Part shown: positions 11,331 to 22,888 of the stretch, piece after piece
Layout: the number at the start of each line of letters is the position of its first letter
How positions within the stretch are numbered: the stretch's first letter is position 1
Made by a program: the position numbers and the translations under genes
NCBI RefSeq assembly: GCF_021278985.1
Contig: NZ_CP082833.1
Location: 1,178,001 to 1,242,000 of the forward strand
DNA: 64,000 nt
Source of the DNA: Citrobacter rodentium NBRC 105723 = DSM 16636
GTDB taxonomy: Bacteria; Pseudomonadota; Gammaproteobacteria; Enterobacterales; Enterobacteriaceae
Direction: 5' to 3'
The notes under the pieces: generated by a model
What the model was told of the DNA's origin: nothing
The model's database searches: none
The model's input: the letters and a program-made list of their open reading frames with translations, nothing else

Positions 11331-12668
11331 ATGCCACTTCTCAATGACCTGCTCGATTTCAGCGACCATCCGCTGATGCCGCCCCCTTCTGCACAACTGT
11401 TTGCTCAGCATCTTCCCGTCGAATGGATACAACACTGCCTGACTCTTTCTGCACATGCGACCGTTCGCCGCCGTCGTTTACCTGGCGACATGGTTATCTG
11501 GATGGTCGTGGCTATGGCCTTCTTCCGTAATGAGTCGATTACCGATGTGGTTCGTCGTCTGAACCTGAGCGCGGATGGTGAAGCGGGGATGAACCTGCTG
11601 GCCCGCAGCGCTGTCACCCAGGCGCGTCAGCGCGTGGGTGCTGCACCGGTGGAATGGCTTTTCCGCCAGACCGCGCAGACATGGGGAACTGAGCGTTACC
11701 AGAAAGATGACTGGCATGGCCTGCAACTTTTTGCCATCTATGGCGCACAGTTCAGGACACCTGATGAACCTGAGCTGCGTGAACATTATGGCTCTGCCAA
11801 CACATCCACTGAGCGGCAAAGCGCATACCCGGTAATGCGTCTGGTGGCTTTAATGAACCTGGGTAGTCACATTCTGCTGGATGCCGCGACCGCGCCTTAC
11901 CGACGGAGCGAAACCCTGCTGGCCCACTCAATGCTCGTCACCATTCCGGATAACTCCATTACGCTGTTTGACAAGCTGTTCTACAGCGCAGACCTGTTGC
12001 TGTCGCTGAACCGGCAGGGTTGTAACCGCCACTGGCTGCTGCCCGCCTGGAAGAATATCGCAGCAGAAACGGAAGAAAGTTACGGTCCCGGAGACCGGCT
12101 TCTGAAACTGAAAGTGTCACCACAGGCAAGGAAAAAGAATCCTTCGCTGCCGGAATACTGGTATGCGCGGGCGGTAACTTATGAACTGAACGGAGTGGAA
12201 AAAACGGTCCTGACGTCACTTCAGGCAGACCGTTATAAGGCCAGAGAGGTGGCAGAGCTTTATCACTCAAGATGGGAAATCGAAGTCGGGTTCAGAAACC
12301 TGAAAAGCAGCCTGCTGAATAACGCTCTGGTACTGAGAAGCCGGAAGGTTGAGTTGCTGGAACAGGAGGTGTGGGGCATGTTGCTGGCTTATAATCTGAT
12401 ACGGCGTGAGGCAACAAAAGCAACGGAGAAACACAAAAAAGCGGCGTCGGAAATCAGCTTTAAGTTCGCGTTCCAGTTTATCGCCACAGAAATGATAGTG
12501 CTGGGAAATACGGTGTCACCGGGGACCATCCCGAAACGGCTGGAGCATCTGCGGGGGGCTCTGGAAGCGGTGTTCATAACAAAACGCCCCCGACCATCAA
12601 GGCCGAGGGCGGTTAAGATATCAAAAACCCGTTATCCGGTGAAACGCAATGCCGCACCGCTTAAGTGA
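11331..12668 (+). CDS. IS4-family transposase, active-site Asp replaced
   Basis: This is a 445-residue DDE transposase. The IS4-family YREK signature is intact: Tyr311, Arg314, Glu318 and Lys325 in YHSRWEIEVGFRNLK, where Glu318 is the third catalytic residue. The second Asp is Asp214 in TLFDKLFYSADLL. The first motif reads LQLFAIYGAQFRTPD, with Tyr137 where relatives have Asp (AIDG in IS4); codon TAT at 11739-11741 would need only one base change from GAT. The reading frame is otherwise full length. Expected phenotype (inference): binds ends but cannot catalyse transposition. Confidence 0.92.
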   Translation: MPLLNDLLDFSDHPLMPPPSAQLFAQHLPVEWIQHCLTLSAHATVRRRRLPGDMVIWMVVAMAFFRNESITDVVRRLNLSADGEAGMNLLARSAVTQARQRVGAAPVEWLFRQTAQTWGTERYQKDDWHGLQLFAIYGAQFRTPDEPELREHYGSANTSTERQSAYPVMRLVALMNLGSHILLDAATAPYRRSETLLAHSMLVTIPDNSITLFDKLFYSADLLLSLNRQGCNRHWLLPAWKNIAAETEESYGPGDRLLKLKVSPQARKKNPSLPEYWYARAVTYELNGVEKTVLTSLQADRYKAREVAELYHSRWEIEVGFRNLKSSLLNNALVLRSRKVELLEQEVWGMLLAYNLIRREATKATEKHKKAASEISFKFAFQFIATEMIVLGNTVSPGTIPKRLEHLRGALEAVFITKRPRPSRPRAVKISKTRYPVKRNAAPLK

Positions 12669-12677
12669 ACGGCATTA

Positions 12678-12687
12678 CCGCAGACGC
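12678..12687. repeat. Target-site duplication, right copy
   Basis: CCGCAGACGC immediately after the IS right end (12677), matching 11238-11247. It is followed by GAGGTTTTTCG, the other arm of the disrupted terminator. Confidence 0.9.
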
Positions 12688-12715
12688 GAGGTTTTTCGTT
12701 ACAGCAAAGCGAGAA

Positions 12716-12886
<171 letters not shown>

Positions 12887-12905
12887 TTATTTCCTCTTTA
12901 AGTAC

Positions 12906-13163
<258 letters not shown>

Positions 13164-13337
13164 TTAGCTCGAGCTTCGTATGGGGTATCGGCGCCTCGTC
13201 AGGCTTTACAGCCCGGTCATCGCAGTTCTACACGTATCGTTCAGGCTGTCTCTGTGGATACCCGAATGATGTCGTGTCTAAGTGAACTCTCGATTGCCAG
13301 GCCCAAATGCCAAACCCGAGATTCTCAAAGGTGGCGT

Positions 13338-13366
13338 AGTATACGCTGAGTCAGCGATGTGCTCAA
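13338..13366 (-). promoter_or_regulatory. Likely sigma-70 promoter of rpmBG
   Basis: On the minus strand TTGAGC (13361-13366) and TATACT (13338-13343) are separated by exactly 17 bases. This leaves a 5' leader of roughly 190 nt before rpmB. The match is good but unproven. Confidence 0.65.
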
Positions 13367-13408
13367 GTCCCGAACAGACAAAGATCCCGATGGATCGCGC
13401 AAAGCAGG

Positions 13409-14074
13409 TCAAATCCAGCCGCGCTCCGCAAACGAAACGTATTCTCCGCGCCCGATGACAAGATGATCAAGCACGCGGATGTCCATGAACTGACAGCACT
13501 TTATTACACGCTCGGTGATGAGTTTATCCGCTTTACTCGGCTCTGCACAGCCTGACGGGTGATTATGCGCAAGGATCAGCGCTGATGCATTGATTTTTAT
13601 TGCTTCACGAATAATTTCCCGCGGATGGACCTCAACATGGCTCAGCGTGCCGGAAAAGAGGCGGCTGTGCTTAATAACCTTATGCTGCGTATCAAGAAAA
13701 ATAACCATGAAGATTTCCCGTTCTTCACCGGCAAACTGACTTTGCAGGAAGTTCTGCGTCAGTTCGGGACTGAGCAGCGGGTTCGCCTCTTTAATTTTTG
13801 CTTCGTAAAAGCGCCGGGCCAGTTCAGCGATGCCCTTTAGCTGCGCATACTTTGCCACGCCAATGCCGGTCACCGAAACGAACTGCGAATAATCCGCCGT
13901 CAACAGGCTATAGAGAGAACCAAAATGTTCGAGGATCTCCTTCGCCAGCGTAAAGACATCTTTTCCCGGCGTTCCGGTGCGTAAAAAGAGCGCCAACAGC
14001 TCGGCATCCGTCAGCGTCTCGATTCCCTGTTCTAACAATTTTTCCCGTGGAAGTACGCGCTCAACCCTTTCCAT
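13409..14074 (-). CDS. radC: RadC-family JAB-domain protein (YicR)
   Basis: This 221-residue protein has an N-terminal helix-hairpin-helix-like part ([20 protein letters not shown]) and a C-terminal JAB/MPN metalloprotease-like domain. The metal motif is visible as ILAHNHPSG followed by an Asp/Ser-containing stretch. The family was once linked to DNA repair; its real role is unclear. It lies upstream of rpmB on the same strand and diverges from coaBC. The start ATG at 14074 follows a GGAGGTG ribosome site. Confidence 0.93.
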   Translation of the reverse strand: MERVERVLPREKLLEQGIETLTDAELLALFLRTGTPGKDVFTLAKEILEHFGSLYSLLTADYSQFVSVTGIGVAKYAQLKGIAELARRFYEAKIKEANPLLSPELTQNFLQSQFAGEEREIFMVIFLDTQHKVIKHSRLFSGTLSHVEVHPREIIREAIKINASALILAHNHPSGCAEPSKADKLITERVIKCCQFMDIRVLDHLVIGRGEYVSFAERGWI

Positions 14075-14247
14075 AGCAACACCTCCTTATGCCAGCGCGC
14101 ATAGTGGCACAGCGCCAGCGGGGATTCGACGGGGAATTTCAACACCTGCGTAGCGCCTCGCAAAGTGCGGCATGGGGGAACGCACGACAGTTTACGGATT
14201 GTGGTAAAATGGCCGCCTTCTGGTGTAATCCAACAGGAAAGATCATG

Positions 14248-15468
14248 ATGAGCCTGGCCGGTAAAAAAATCGTTCTCGGCGTCAGCGGCGGTATTGCCGC
14301 CTATAAAACCCCTGAACTGGTGCGTCGCCTGCGCGAACGCGGCGCCGATGTCCGTGTGGCAATGACCGAGGCGGCTAAAGCCTTTATCACCCCACTCAGC
14401 CTGCAGGCGGTTTCCGGGTATCCCGTGTCCGACAGCCTGCTAGATCCAGCGGCGGAAGCCGCAATGGGCCATATTGAACTGGGGAAATGGGCCGATCTGG
14501 TGATTCTCGCTCCTGCGACGGCGGATCTCATCGCGCGGGTTGCGGCCGGTATGGCCAACGATCTGGTTTCCACGATTTGTCTGGCGACACCGGCGCCCGT
14601 TGCTGTCCTGCCAGCAATGAACCAGCAGATGTATCGCGCCGCGGCCACTCAGCATAATCTGGAACAGCTTGCCTCCCGCGGTCTGTTAATCTGGGGGCCG
14701 GATAGCGGCAGTCAGGCCTGCGGAGACGTGGGGCCGGGCCGTATGCTGGATCCGTTAACCATTGTCGATATGGCCGCGGCGCATTTCTCACCCGCCGCCA
14801 CTCTGCAACATCTCAACATCATGATTACTGCGGGTCCGACGCGTGAGCCGCTCGATCCGGTCCGTTATATTTCCAATCACAGTTCCGGCAAAATGGGCTT
14901 TGCGATTGCCGCCGCCGCAGCGCGACGCGGGGCGAACGTTACGCTGGTTGCCGGTCCCGTCACCTTACCAACGCCGCCGTTCGTGCAGCGCGTTGACGTG
15001 ATGACCGCGCTGGAAATGGAAGCAGCAGTGCAGTCCACCATACAGCAACAGCATATTTTTATCGGCTGTGCGGCTGTCGCCGACTATCGGGCAGCCGCCG
15101 TCGCCAGTGAAAAAATAAAAAAACAGGCGACGCAGGGCGATGAATTAACAGTAAAAATGGTTAAAAACCCCGATATCATCGCCGGGGTCGCCGCGCTGAA
15201 AGATCATCGTCCTTTTGTCGTTGGGTTTGCCGCGGAAACAAATAATGTGGAAGAATACGCCCGGCAAAAACGTATCCGCAAAAACCTTGATATGATCTGC
15301 GCTAACGACGTTTCGCTATCAACTCAAGGATTTAATAGCGACAGCAACGCATTACACCTTTTCTGGCAGGATGGAGATAAAGTCTTACCGCTTGAGCGGA
15401 AAGCGCTCCTGGGCCAATTATTACTCGACGAGATCGTGACCCGTTATGATGAAAAAAATCGACGTTAA
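14248..15468 (+). CDS. coaBC: CoaBC (Dfp), coenzyme A biosynthesis bifunctional protein
   Basis: CoaBC ligates cysteine to 4'-phosphopantothenate (CoaB) and then decarboxylates the product (CoaC). I choose ATG 14248 ([20 protein letters not shown]), which gives 406 residues as in E. coli and follows an AGGAAAG ribosome site; the open frame extends further upstream but lacks homology. CoaC motifs [16 protein letters not shown] and [10 protein letters not shown], and the CoaB dinucleotide region [18 protein letters not shown], are visible. The 3' end overlaps dut by 20 nt. Confidence 0.97.
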   Translation: MSLAGKKIVLGVSGGIAAYKTPELVRRLRERGADVRVAMTEAAKAFITPLSLQAVSGYPVSDSLLDPAAEAAMGHIELGKWADLVILAPATADLIARVAAGMANDLVSTICLATPAPVAVLPAMNQQMYRAAATQHNLEQLASRGLLIWGPDSGSQACGDVGPGRMLDPLTIVDMAAAHFSPAATLQHLNIMITAGPTREPLDPVRYISNHSSGKMGFAIAAAAARRGANVTLVAGPVTLPTPPFVQRVDVMTALEMEAAVQSTIQQQHIFIGCAAVADYRAAAVASEKIKKQATQGDELTVKMVKNPDIIAGVAALKDHRPFVVGFAAETNNVEEYARQKRIRKNLDMICANDVSLSTQGFNSDSNALHLFWQDGDKVLPLERKALLGQLLLDEIVTRYDEKNRR

Positions 15469-15904
15469 GATTCTGGACCCGCGTGTCGGCAAGCAGTTCC
15501 CGCTGCCGACGTATGCCACCTCCGGTTCCGCCGGACTTGACCTGCGAGCCTGTCTGGATGACGCCGTAGAGCTGGCGCCGGGCGCAACCACGCTGCTGCC
15601 GACCGGGCTGGCTATTCATATCGCCGATCCGTCACTGGCTGCGGTTATCCTGCCGCGTTCCGGCCTTGGCCATAAGCATGGTATCGTGCTGGGGAATCTG
15701 GTTGGTCTGATTGACTCAGACTACCAGGGACAGCTGATGGTATCTGTCTGGAACCGCGGTCAGGACAGCTTCACTATTGAACCAGGTGAACGTATCGCGC
15801 AGATGGTCTTTGTACCGGTTGTGCAGGCTGAATTTAATCTGGTGGAAGAGTTTGACGCCACCGATCGTGGTGAAGGTGGTTTCGGCCATTCAGGTCGTAA
15901 ATAA
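15449..15904 (+). CDS. dut: Dut, dUTP pyrophosphatase
   Basis: Dut hydrolyses dUTP to dUMP, keeping uracil out of DNA and feeding thymidylate synthesis. All five trimeric dUTPase motifs are present: [46 protein letters not shown] and the C-terminal [11 protein letters not shown]. The ATG at 15449 ([10 protein letters not shown]) gives 151 residues as in E. coli; a second ATG lies one codon upstream. It overlaps the end of coaBC, so the two are coupled. Confidence 0.97.
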   Translation: MKKIDVKILDPRVGKQFPLPTYATSGSAGLDLRACLDDAVELAPGATTLLPTGLAIHIADPSLAAVILPRSGLGHKHGIVLGNLVGLIDSDYQGQLMVSVWNRGQDSFTIEPGERIAQMVFVPVVQAEFNLVEEFDATDRGEGGFGHSGRK

Positions 15905-16013
15905 GGCATTCACGCATCCCAATAACGTCATAACATCGCCGCAAACGCCATGTTTGCGGCCATAGCGTGGATGCTTGCCTGGCAAGTGCTTATTTTCAGG
16001 GGTATTTTGTAAC

Positions 16014-16610
16014 ATGGCAGAAAAACAAACTGCGAAAAGGAACCGTCGCGAAGAAATACTTCAGTCTCTGGCGCTGATGCTGGAATCCAGCGATGGAAGC
16101 CAACGCATCACAACGGCAAAACTGGCAGCTTCTGTCGGCGTTTCCGAAGCGGCGTTATATCGCCACTTTCCCAGCAAGACTCGCATGTTCGACAGCCTGA
16201 TTGAGTTTATCGAAGACAGCCTGATCACCCGTATCAACCTGATACTGAAAGATGAAAAAGACACTAGCGCGCGGCTGCGTCTGATCGTGTTACTGATTCT
16301 GGGCTTCGGCGAACGCAATCCAGGCCTGACGCGTATCCTTACCGGCCACGCGCTGATGTTTGAACAGGACCGTTTGCAGGGCAGAATCAATCAGCTGTTT
16401 GAACGCATTGAGGCGCAATTACGTCAGGTGCTGCGGGAAAAACGTATGCGCGAAGGCGAAGGATACGTTACCGATGAAACGCTGCTGGCAAGCCAGCTGC
16501 TGGCCTTCTGTGAAGGGATGCTGTCACGCTTTGTGCGCAGCGAATTCAAATACCGTCCCACAGAGGACTTCGATGCCCGCTGGCCGCTGATTGCCGCGCA
16601 ATTGCAGTAA
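16014..16610 (+). CDS. slmA: SlmA, nucleoid occlusion factor (TetR family)
   Basis: SlmA binds specific chromosomal sites and disrupts FtsZ polymers there, so division does not cut the nucleoid. The ATG at 16014 ([20 protein letters not shown]) gives the usual 198 residues; the frame is open for 13 more codons upstream without homology. The TetR helix-turn-helix is visible as [20 protein letters not shown] around residues 31-50. It follows dut and converges with pyrE, with REP elements between them. Confidence 0.96.
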   Translation: MAEKQTAKRNRREEILQSLALMLESSDGSQRITTAKLAASVGVSEAALYRHFPSKTRMFDSLIEFIEDSLITRINLILKDEKDTSARLRLIVLLILGFGERNPGLTRILTGHALMFEQDRLQGRINQLFERIEAQLRQVLREKRMREGEGYVTDETLLASQLLAFCEGMLSRFVRSEFKYRPTEDFDARWPLIAAQLQ

Positions 16611-16617
16611 CGTCGTC

Positions 16618-16645
16618 GCCGGATGGCGGTTTCGCCTTATCCGGC
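16618..16645. repeat. REP element 1, slmA-pyrE
   Basis: GCCGGATGGCG and TTATCCGGC form a REP-type palindrome between two convergent genes. With the next element it makes a BIME. Confidence 0.8.
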
Positions 16646-16654
16646 CTGAAGATT

Positions 16655-16685
16655 GCCCGGCCCGCTAAGCGCAGCGCCACCGGGC
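16655..16685. repeat. REP element 2, slmA-pyrE
   Basis: GCCCGG and CCGGGC flank a GC-rich loop (GCTAAGCGCAGC), the second REP unit of the pair, nine bases after the first. Confidence 0.75.
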
Positions 16686-16692
16686 AAAGATA

Positions 16693-17334
16693 TTACACGC
16701 CGTATGCTTCCCGGTATGCCCGCACCGCAGCCAGATGCTCCGCCATCTCGGGCTTCTCTTCCAGATAGGCAATCAGGTCTTTCAGAGTGATAATCGAAAT
16801 TACCTGGCAACCGTAATCGCGTTCCACTTCCTGGATGGCTGAAATTTCACCACGTCCACGCTCCTGACGATCTAAAGAGATCAGCACGCCTGCCAGCGTC
16901 GCGCCGTTGGCCTGGATAATTTCCATTGATTCGCGAATCGCGGTGCCGGCGGTGATCACATCGTCCACCAGCATAACGCGGCCTTCCAGCGCGCTGCCTA
17001 CCAGATTCCCGCCTTCGCCGTGATCTTTCGCTTCCTTACGGTTAAAGCAGTACGGCAGGTCTTTGTCATGATGTTCCGCCAGCGCCACCGCCGTGGTGGT
17101 CGCAATCGGAATGCCTTTGTAAGCCGGGCCAAACAGCAAATCGAACTCAATTGCGGAATCCACCAACGCTTCGGCGTAAAAACGGCCTAACAGTGCCAGA
17201 TCGCGCCCGGTATTAAACAGTCCGGCGTTGAAGAAATAGGGGCTTTTGCGCCCGGATTTCAGCGTAAATTCGCCAAACTTGAGAACCTGTTTGTTAAGCG
17301 CAAACTCAATAAACTGGCGCTGATACGGTTTCAT
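16693..17334 (-). CDS. pyrE: PyrE, orotate phosphoribosyltransferase
   Basis: PyrE joins orotate to PRPP to make OMP in pyrimidine synthesis. The ATG at 17334 ([18 protein letters not shown]) gives 213 residues as in E. coli, preceded by a GAGGAGCG ribosome site. The PRPP-binding loop is [13 protein letters not shown], and a flexible loop [13 protein letters not shown] is present. It lies downstream of rph and behind a transcription attenuator, so expression should rise when UTP is low. Confidence 0.97.
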   Translation of the reverse strand: MKPYQRQFIEFALNKQVLKFGEFTLKSGRKSPYFFNAGLFNTGRDLALLGRFYAEALVDSAIEFDLLFGPAYKGIPIATTTAVALAEHHDKDLPYCFNRKEAKDHGEGGNLVGSALEGRVMLVDDVITAGTAIRESMEIIQANGATLAGVLISLDRQERGRGEISAIQEVERDYGCQVISIITLKDLIAYLEEKPEMAEHLAAVRAYREAYGV

Positions 17335-17380
17335 GGATTCGCTCCTCTTTTCACTTTCATCATTTACGGAATTTACGGAC

Positions 17381-17408
17381 AAAAAAAGGCGACTCACTGG
17401 TCGCCTTA
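17381..17408 (-). terminator. pyrE attenuator
   Basis: On the minus strand AAGGCGAC-CAGTGA-GTCGCCTT is followed by a run of seven T. It begins a few bases after the rph stop codon. In E. coli, translation of rph close behind RNA polymerase prevents this hairpin when UTP is scarce; the same spacing is kept here. Confidence 0.92.
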
Positions 17409-17411
17409 AAA

Positions 17412-18128
17412 TCAATTTTCTAACGCCGCCTTCTGCGTCGCGACAATAGATTCGATCCCCCCCCGGGCCAACGCCAGCAGAGTGAGGAGTTCTTCATGGC
17501 TGAACGGTTCACCCTCCGCCGTTCCCTGAACCTCAATGATTCGCCCGTCTTCAGTCATCACAACGTTCATATCCGTTTCAGCCGCAGAATCTTCCACATA
17601 CTCAAGATCGCAGAGCGCTTCACCGTTGACGATACCAACAGATACCGCGGCAACCATGCCTTTCATTGGATTAGTTTTTAGTTTGCCGCTCGCCACCAGC
17701 TTATTCAGCGCATCCGCCAGCGCAACGCAGGCGCCGGTAATCGAGGCCGTACGCGTACCGCCATCGGCCTGGATCACGTCGCAGTCCAGGGTGATGGTGA
17801 ATTCACCCAGCGTTTTCAGGTCTACCGCCGCGCGCAGCGCCCGCGCGATCAGTCGCTGGATCTCCATTGTGCGACCGCCCTGCTTGCCCTTTGCCGCTTC
17901 ACGCGCGTTACGGGTATGGGTGGCGCGCGGCAGCATGCCATATTCAGCGGTGATCCAGCCCTGCCCCTGACCTTTCAAAAAACGCGGTACGCCTTCATCA
18001 ATAGAGGCGGTGCACAGCACTTTGGTATCGCCAAATTCCACCAGCACCGAGCCTTCAGCATGTTTTGTATAGTTACGGGTCAGGGTTACGGGACGCACCT
18101 GATTAGCGCTACGGCCTGCTGGACGCAT
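17412..18128 (-). CDS. rph: Rph, RNase PH (intact)
   Basis: RNase PH is a phosphate-dependent 3' exonuclease that trims tRNA precursors and other RNAs. The 238-residue frame is complete ([20 protein letters not shown] to the C-terminal TQKAALEN), with the phosphate-site region [20 protein letters not shown] and the [16 protein letters not shown] block. It is thus unlike E. coli K-12 MG1655, which has a frameshift here that reduces pyrE expression. It forms an operon with pyrE through the attenuator. Confidence 0.96.
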   Translation of the reverse strand: MRPAGRSANQVRPVTLTRNYTKHAEGSVLVEFGDTKVLCTASIDEGVPRFLKGQGQGWITAEYGMLPRATHTRNAREAAKGKQGGRTMEIQRLIARALRAAVDLKTLGEFTITLDCDVIQADGGTRTASITGACVALADALNKLVASGKLKTNPMKGMVAAVSVGIVNGEALCDLEYVEDSAAETDMNVVMTEDGRIIEVQGTAEGEPFSHEELLTLLALARGGIESIVATQKAALEN

Positions 18129-18253
18129 ATTGAGATCTCCGGCTTGAAACGAATGTGGCTGCGCATTATACGGACTTCCCGTGGTTATTCCTATCCTGAC
18201 AAGGCCGGGATGGCTATAATCCTCCCATCTCTCCTTTAAAAACAGGAACGTCT

Positions 18254-19117
18254 ATGATCCGCAGTATGACCGCCTACGCCCGGCGTGAAATCAAGGGTGA
18301 ATGGGGTAGCGCCACATGGGAAATGCGCTCGGTAAACCAGCGTTATCTGGAAACTTACTTTCGTCTGCCGGAACAGTTCCGTAGCCTTGAACCTGTAGTT
18401 CGTGAGCGTATTCGTACGCGCCTGACGCGCGGTAAAATCGAATGTACGCTGCGTTTTGAGCCGGACGTCAGCGCACAGAGTGAACTCATTCTGAATGAGA
18501 AACTCGCAAAGCAGCTCGTAAGCGCCGCAAACTGGGTCAAAATGCAGAGCGATGAAGGGGAAATCAATCCGGTTGATATCCTGCGCTGGCCCGGCGTAAT
18601 GGCGGCGCAGGAGCAGGATCTTGACGCGATTGCCGCAGATATCCTCACCGCGCTGGACGGCACGCTGGACGACTTTATCGTCGCCAGGGAAACGGAAGGG
18701 CAGGCGCTGAAGAGCCTGATCGAACAGCGTCTGGAAGGCGTTAGCACCGAGGTGGCGAAGGTCCGCGCCCATATGCCGGAAATCCTGCAATGGCAGCGTG
18801 AACGACTGGTCGCCAAGCTGGAAGATGCGCAGGTCCAGCTGGAAAACAACCGTCTTGAGCAGGAACTGGTGCTGATGGCGCAGCGCATCGATGTGGCGGA
18901 AGAGCTGGACCGCCTGGAAGCGCACGTCAAAGAAACCTACAACATTCTGAAGAAAAAGGAAGCGGTAGGCCGCCGTCTGGACTTTATGATGCAGGAATTT
19001 AACCGCGAGTCGAACACCCTGGCCTCGAAGTCGATCAACGCTGAAGTGACCAATTCGGCGATTGAGCTGAAGGTCCTGATCGAGCAGATGCGCGAGCAGA
19101 TTCAGAACATCGAGTAA
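18254..19117 (+). CDS. yicC: YicC, endoribonuclease-family protein
   Basis: This 287-residue YicC/YloC-family protein diverges from rph. It begins MIRSMTAYARREIKGEWGSA and has a long coiled-coil-rich centre (about 150-220). The C-terminal block RRLDFMMQEFNRESNTLASK is the family hallmark. E. coli YicC has been described as an endoribonuclease affecting small-RNA turnover. A strong hairpin terminator follows 11 nt after the stop. Confidence 0.95.
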   Translation: MIRSMTAYARREIKGEWGSATWEMRSVNQRYLETYFRLPEQFRSLEPVVRERIRTRLTRGKIECTLRFEPDVSAQSELILNEKLAKQLVSAANWVKMQSDEGEINPVDILRWPGVMAAQEQDLDAIAADILTALDGTLDDFIVARETEGQALKSLIEQRLEGVSTEVAKVRAHMPEILQWQRERLVAKLEDAQVQLENNRLEQELVLMAQRIDVAEELDRLEAHVKETYNILKKKEAVGRRLDFMMQEFNRESNTLASKSINAEVTNSAIELKVLIEQMREQIQNIE

Positions 19118-19127
19118 AACTAAGCAA

Positions 19128-19163
19128 ACGTAGCCCGCCGCATCCGGCGGCGCTACGTTTTCT
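19128..19163 (+). terminator. yicC terminator
   Basis: ACGTAGC-CCGCCG, loop CATC, CGGCGG-CGCTACGT, then TTTTCT. A long GC-rich stem followed by a T-run directly after yicC. Confidence 0.88.
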
Positions 19164-19367
19164 GTTCGCGAGTATCATGCGCCACTTTAGCCATTATTTT
19201 TTCTCATCCTCTTTTCTGTTCAAAAAATGTAATATTCATTCTACACGTGGCATAACCTGCCGTTTCGCATAAGCAGGTTTTATTAAAACCCTCTCGCCTT
19301 AGAAAATCTCAATCGTGATATCCCGCACAAATCGTTACTCTCTGGCGCGCTAATCGTAGGGGGAGTC

Positions 19368-22540
<3,173 letters not shown>

Positions 22541-22594
22541 ACCCACTTTCAGTATTATGCCCAGTCATTTCTTCACCTGTGGAGCATTTTAAGT

Positions 22595-22870
22595 ATGGCA
22601 CGCGTAACTGTTCAGGACGCTGTAGAGAAAATTGGTAACCGTTTTGACCTGGTACTGGTCGCCGCGCGTCGCGCTCGTCAGATGCAGGTAGGCGGAAAGG
22701 ATCCGCTCGTACCGGAAGAAAACGATAAAACTACCGTAATCGCGCTGCGCGAAATCGAAGAAGGCCTGATCAACAGCCAGATCCTCGATGTTCGTGAACG
22801 CCAGGAACAGCAAGAGCAGGAAGCCGCTGAATTACAAGCCGTTACCGCTATTGCTGAAGGTCGTCGTTAA
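22595..22870 (+). CDS. rpoZ: RpoZ, RNA polymerase omega subunit
   Basis: The 91-residue omega subunit begins [20 protein letters not shown] and includes [15 protein letters not shown]. Omega helps assemble RNA polymerase and contributes to one ppGpp-binding site. First gene of the spoT operon; spoT starts 18 nt after its stop. Confidence 0.97.
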   Translation: MARVTVQDAVEKIGNRFDLVLVAARRARQMQVGGKDPLVPEENDKTTVIALREIEEGLINSQILDVRERQEQQEQEAAELQAVTAIAEGRR

Positions 22871-22888
22871 TCACAAAGCGGGTCGCCC

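Larger units (their letters stand above)
11248..12677 (+). mobile_element. IS4-family insertion sequence, 1430 bp
   Basis: The element starts TAATGCCGATCAGTTAAGG and its right end, read inward, is TAATGCCGTTCACTTAAGC: imperfect terminal inverted repeats of about 18 bp of the IS4 type. It carries a single transposase gene filling most of its length, close to the 1.4 kb of IS4 itself. A 10-bp direct repeat flanks it. It interrupts the terminator between rpmG and mutM and is oriented against both genes. The transposase carries a substitution in its active site, so this copy is probably unable to move itself. Confidence 0.93.

Noticed and set aside
17412..18128. rph frameshift as in E. coli K-12
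   Set aside because: The frame is complete at 238 residues with an intact C-terminus.
18236..18930. Two long minus-strand open frames (229 and 191 aa) opposite yicC
   Set aside because: Antisense shadows of a well-conserved gene; Arg/Ser- and Phe/Gln-rich nonsense composition.
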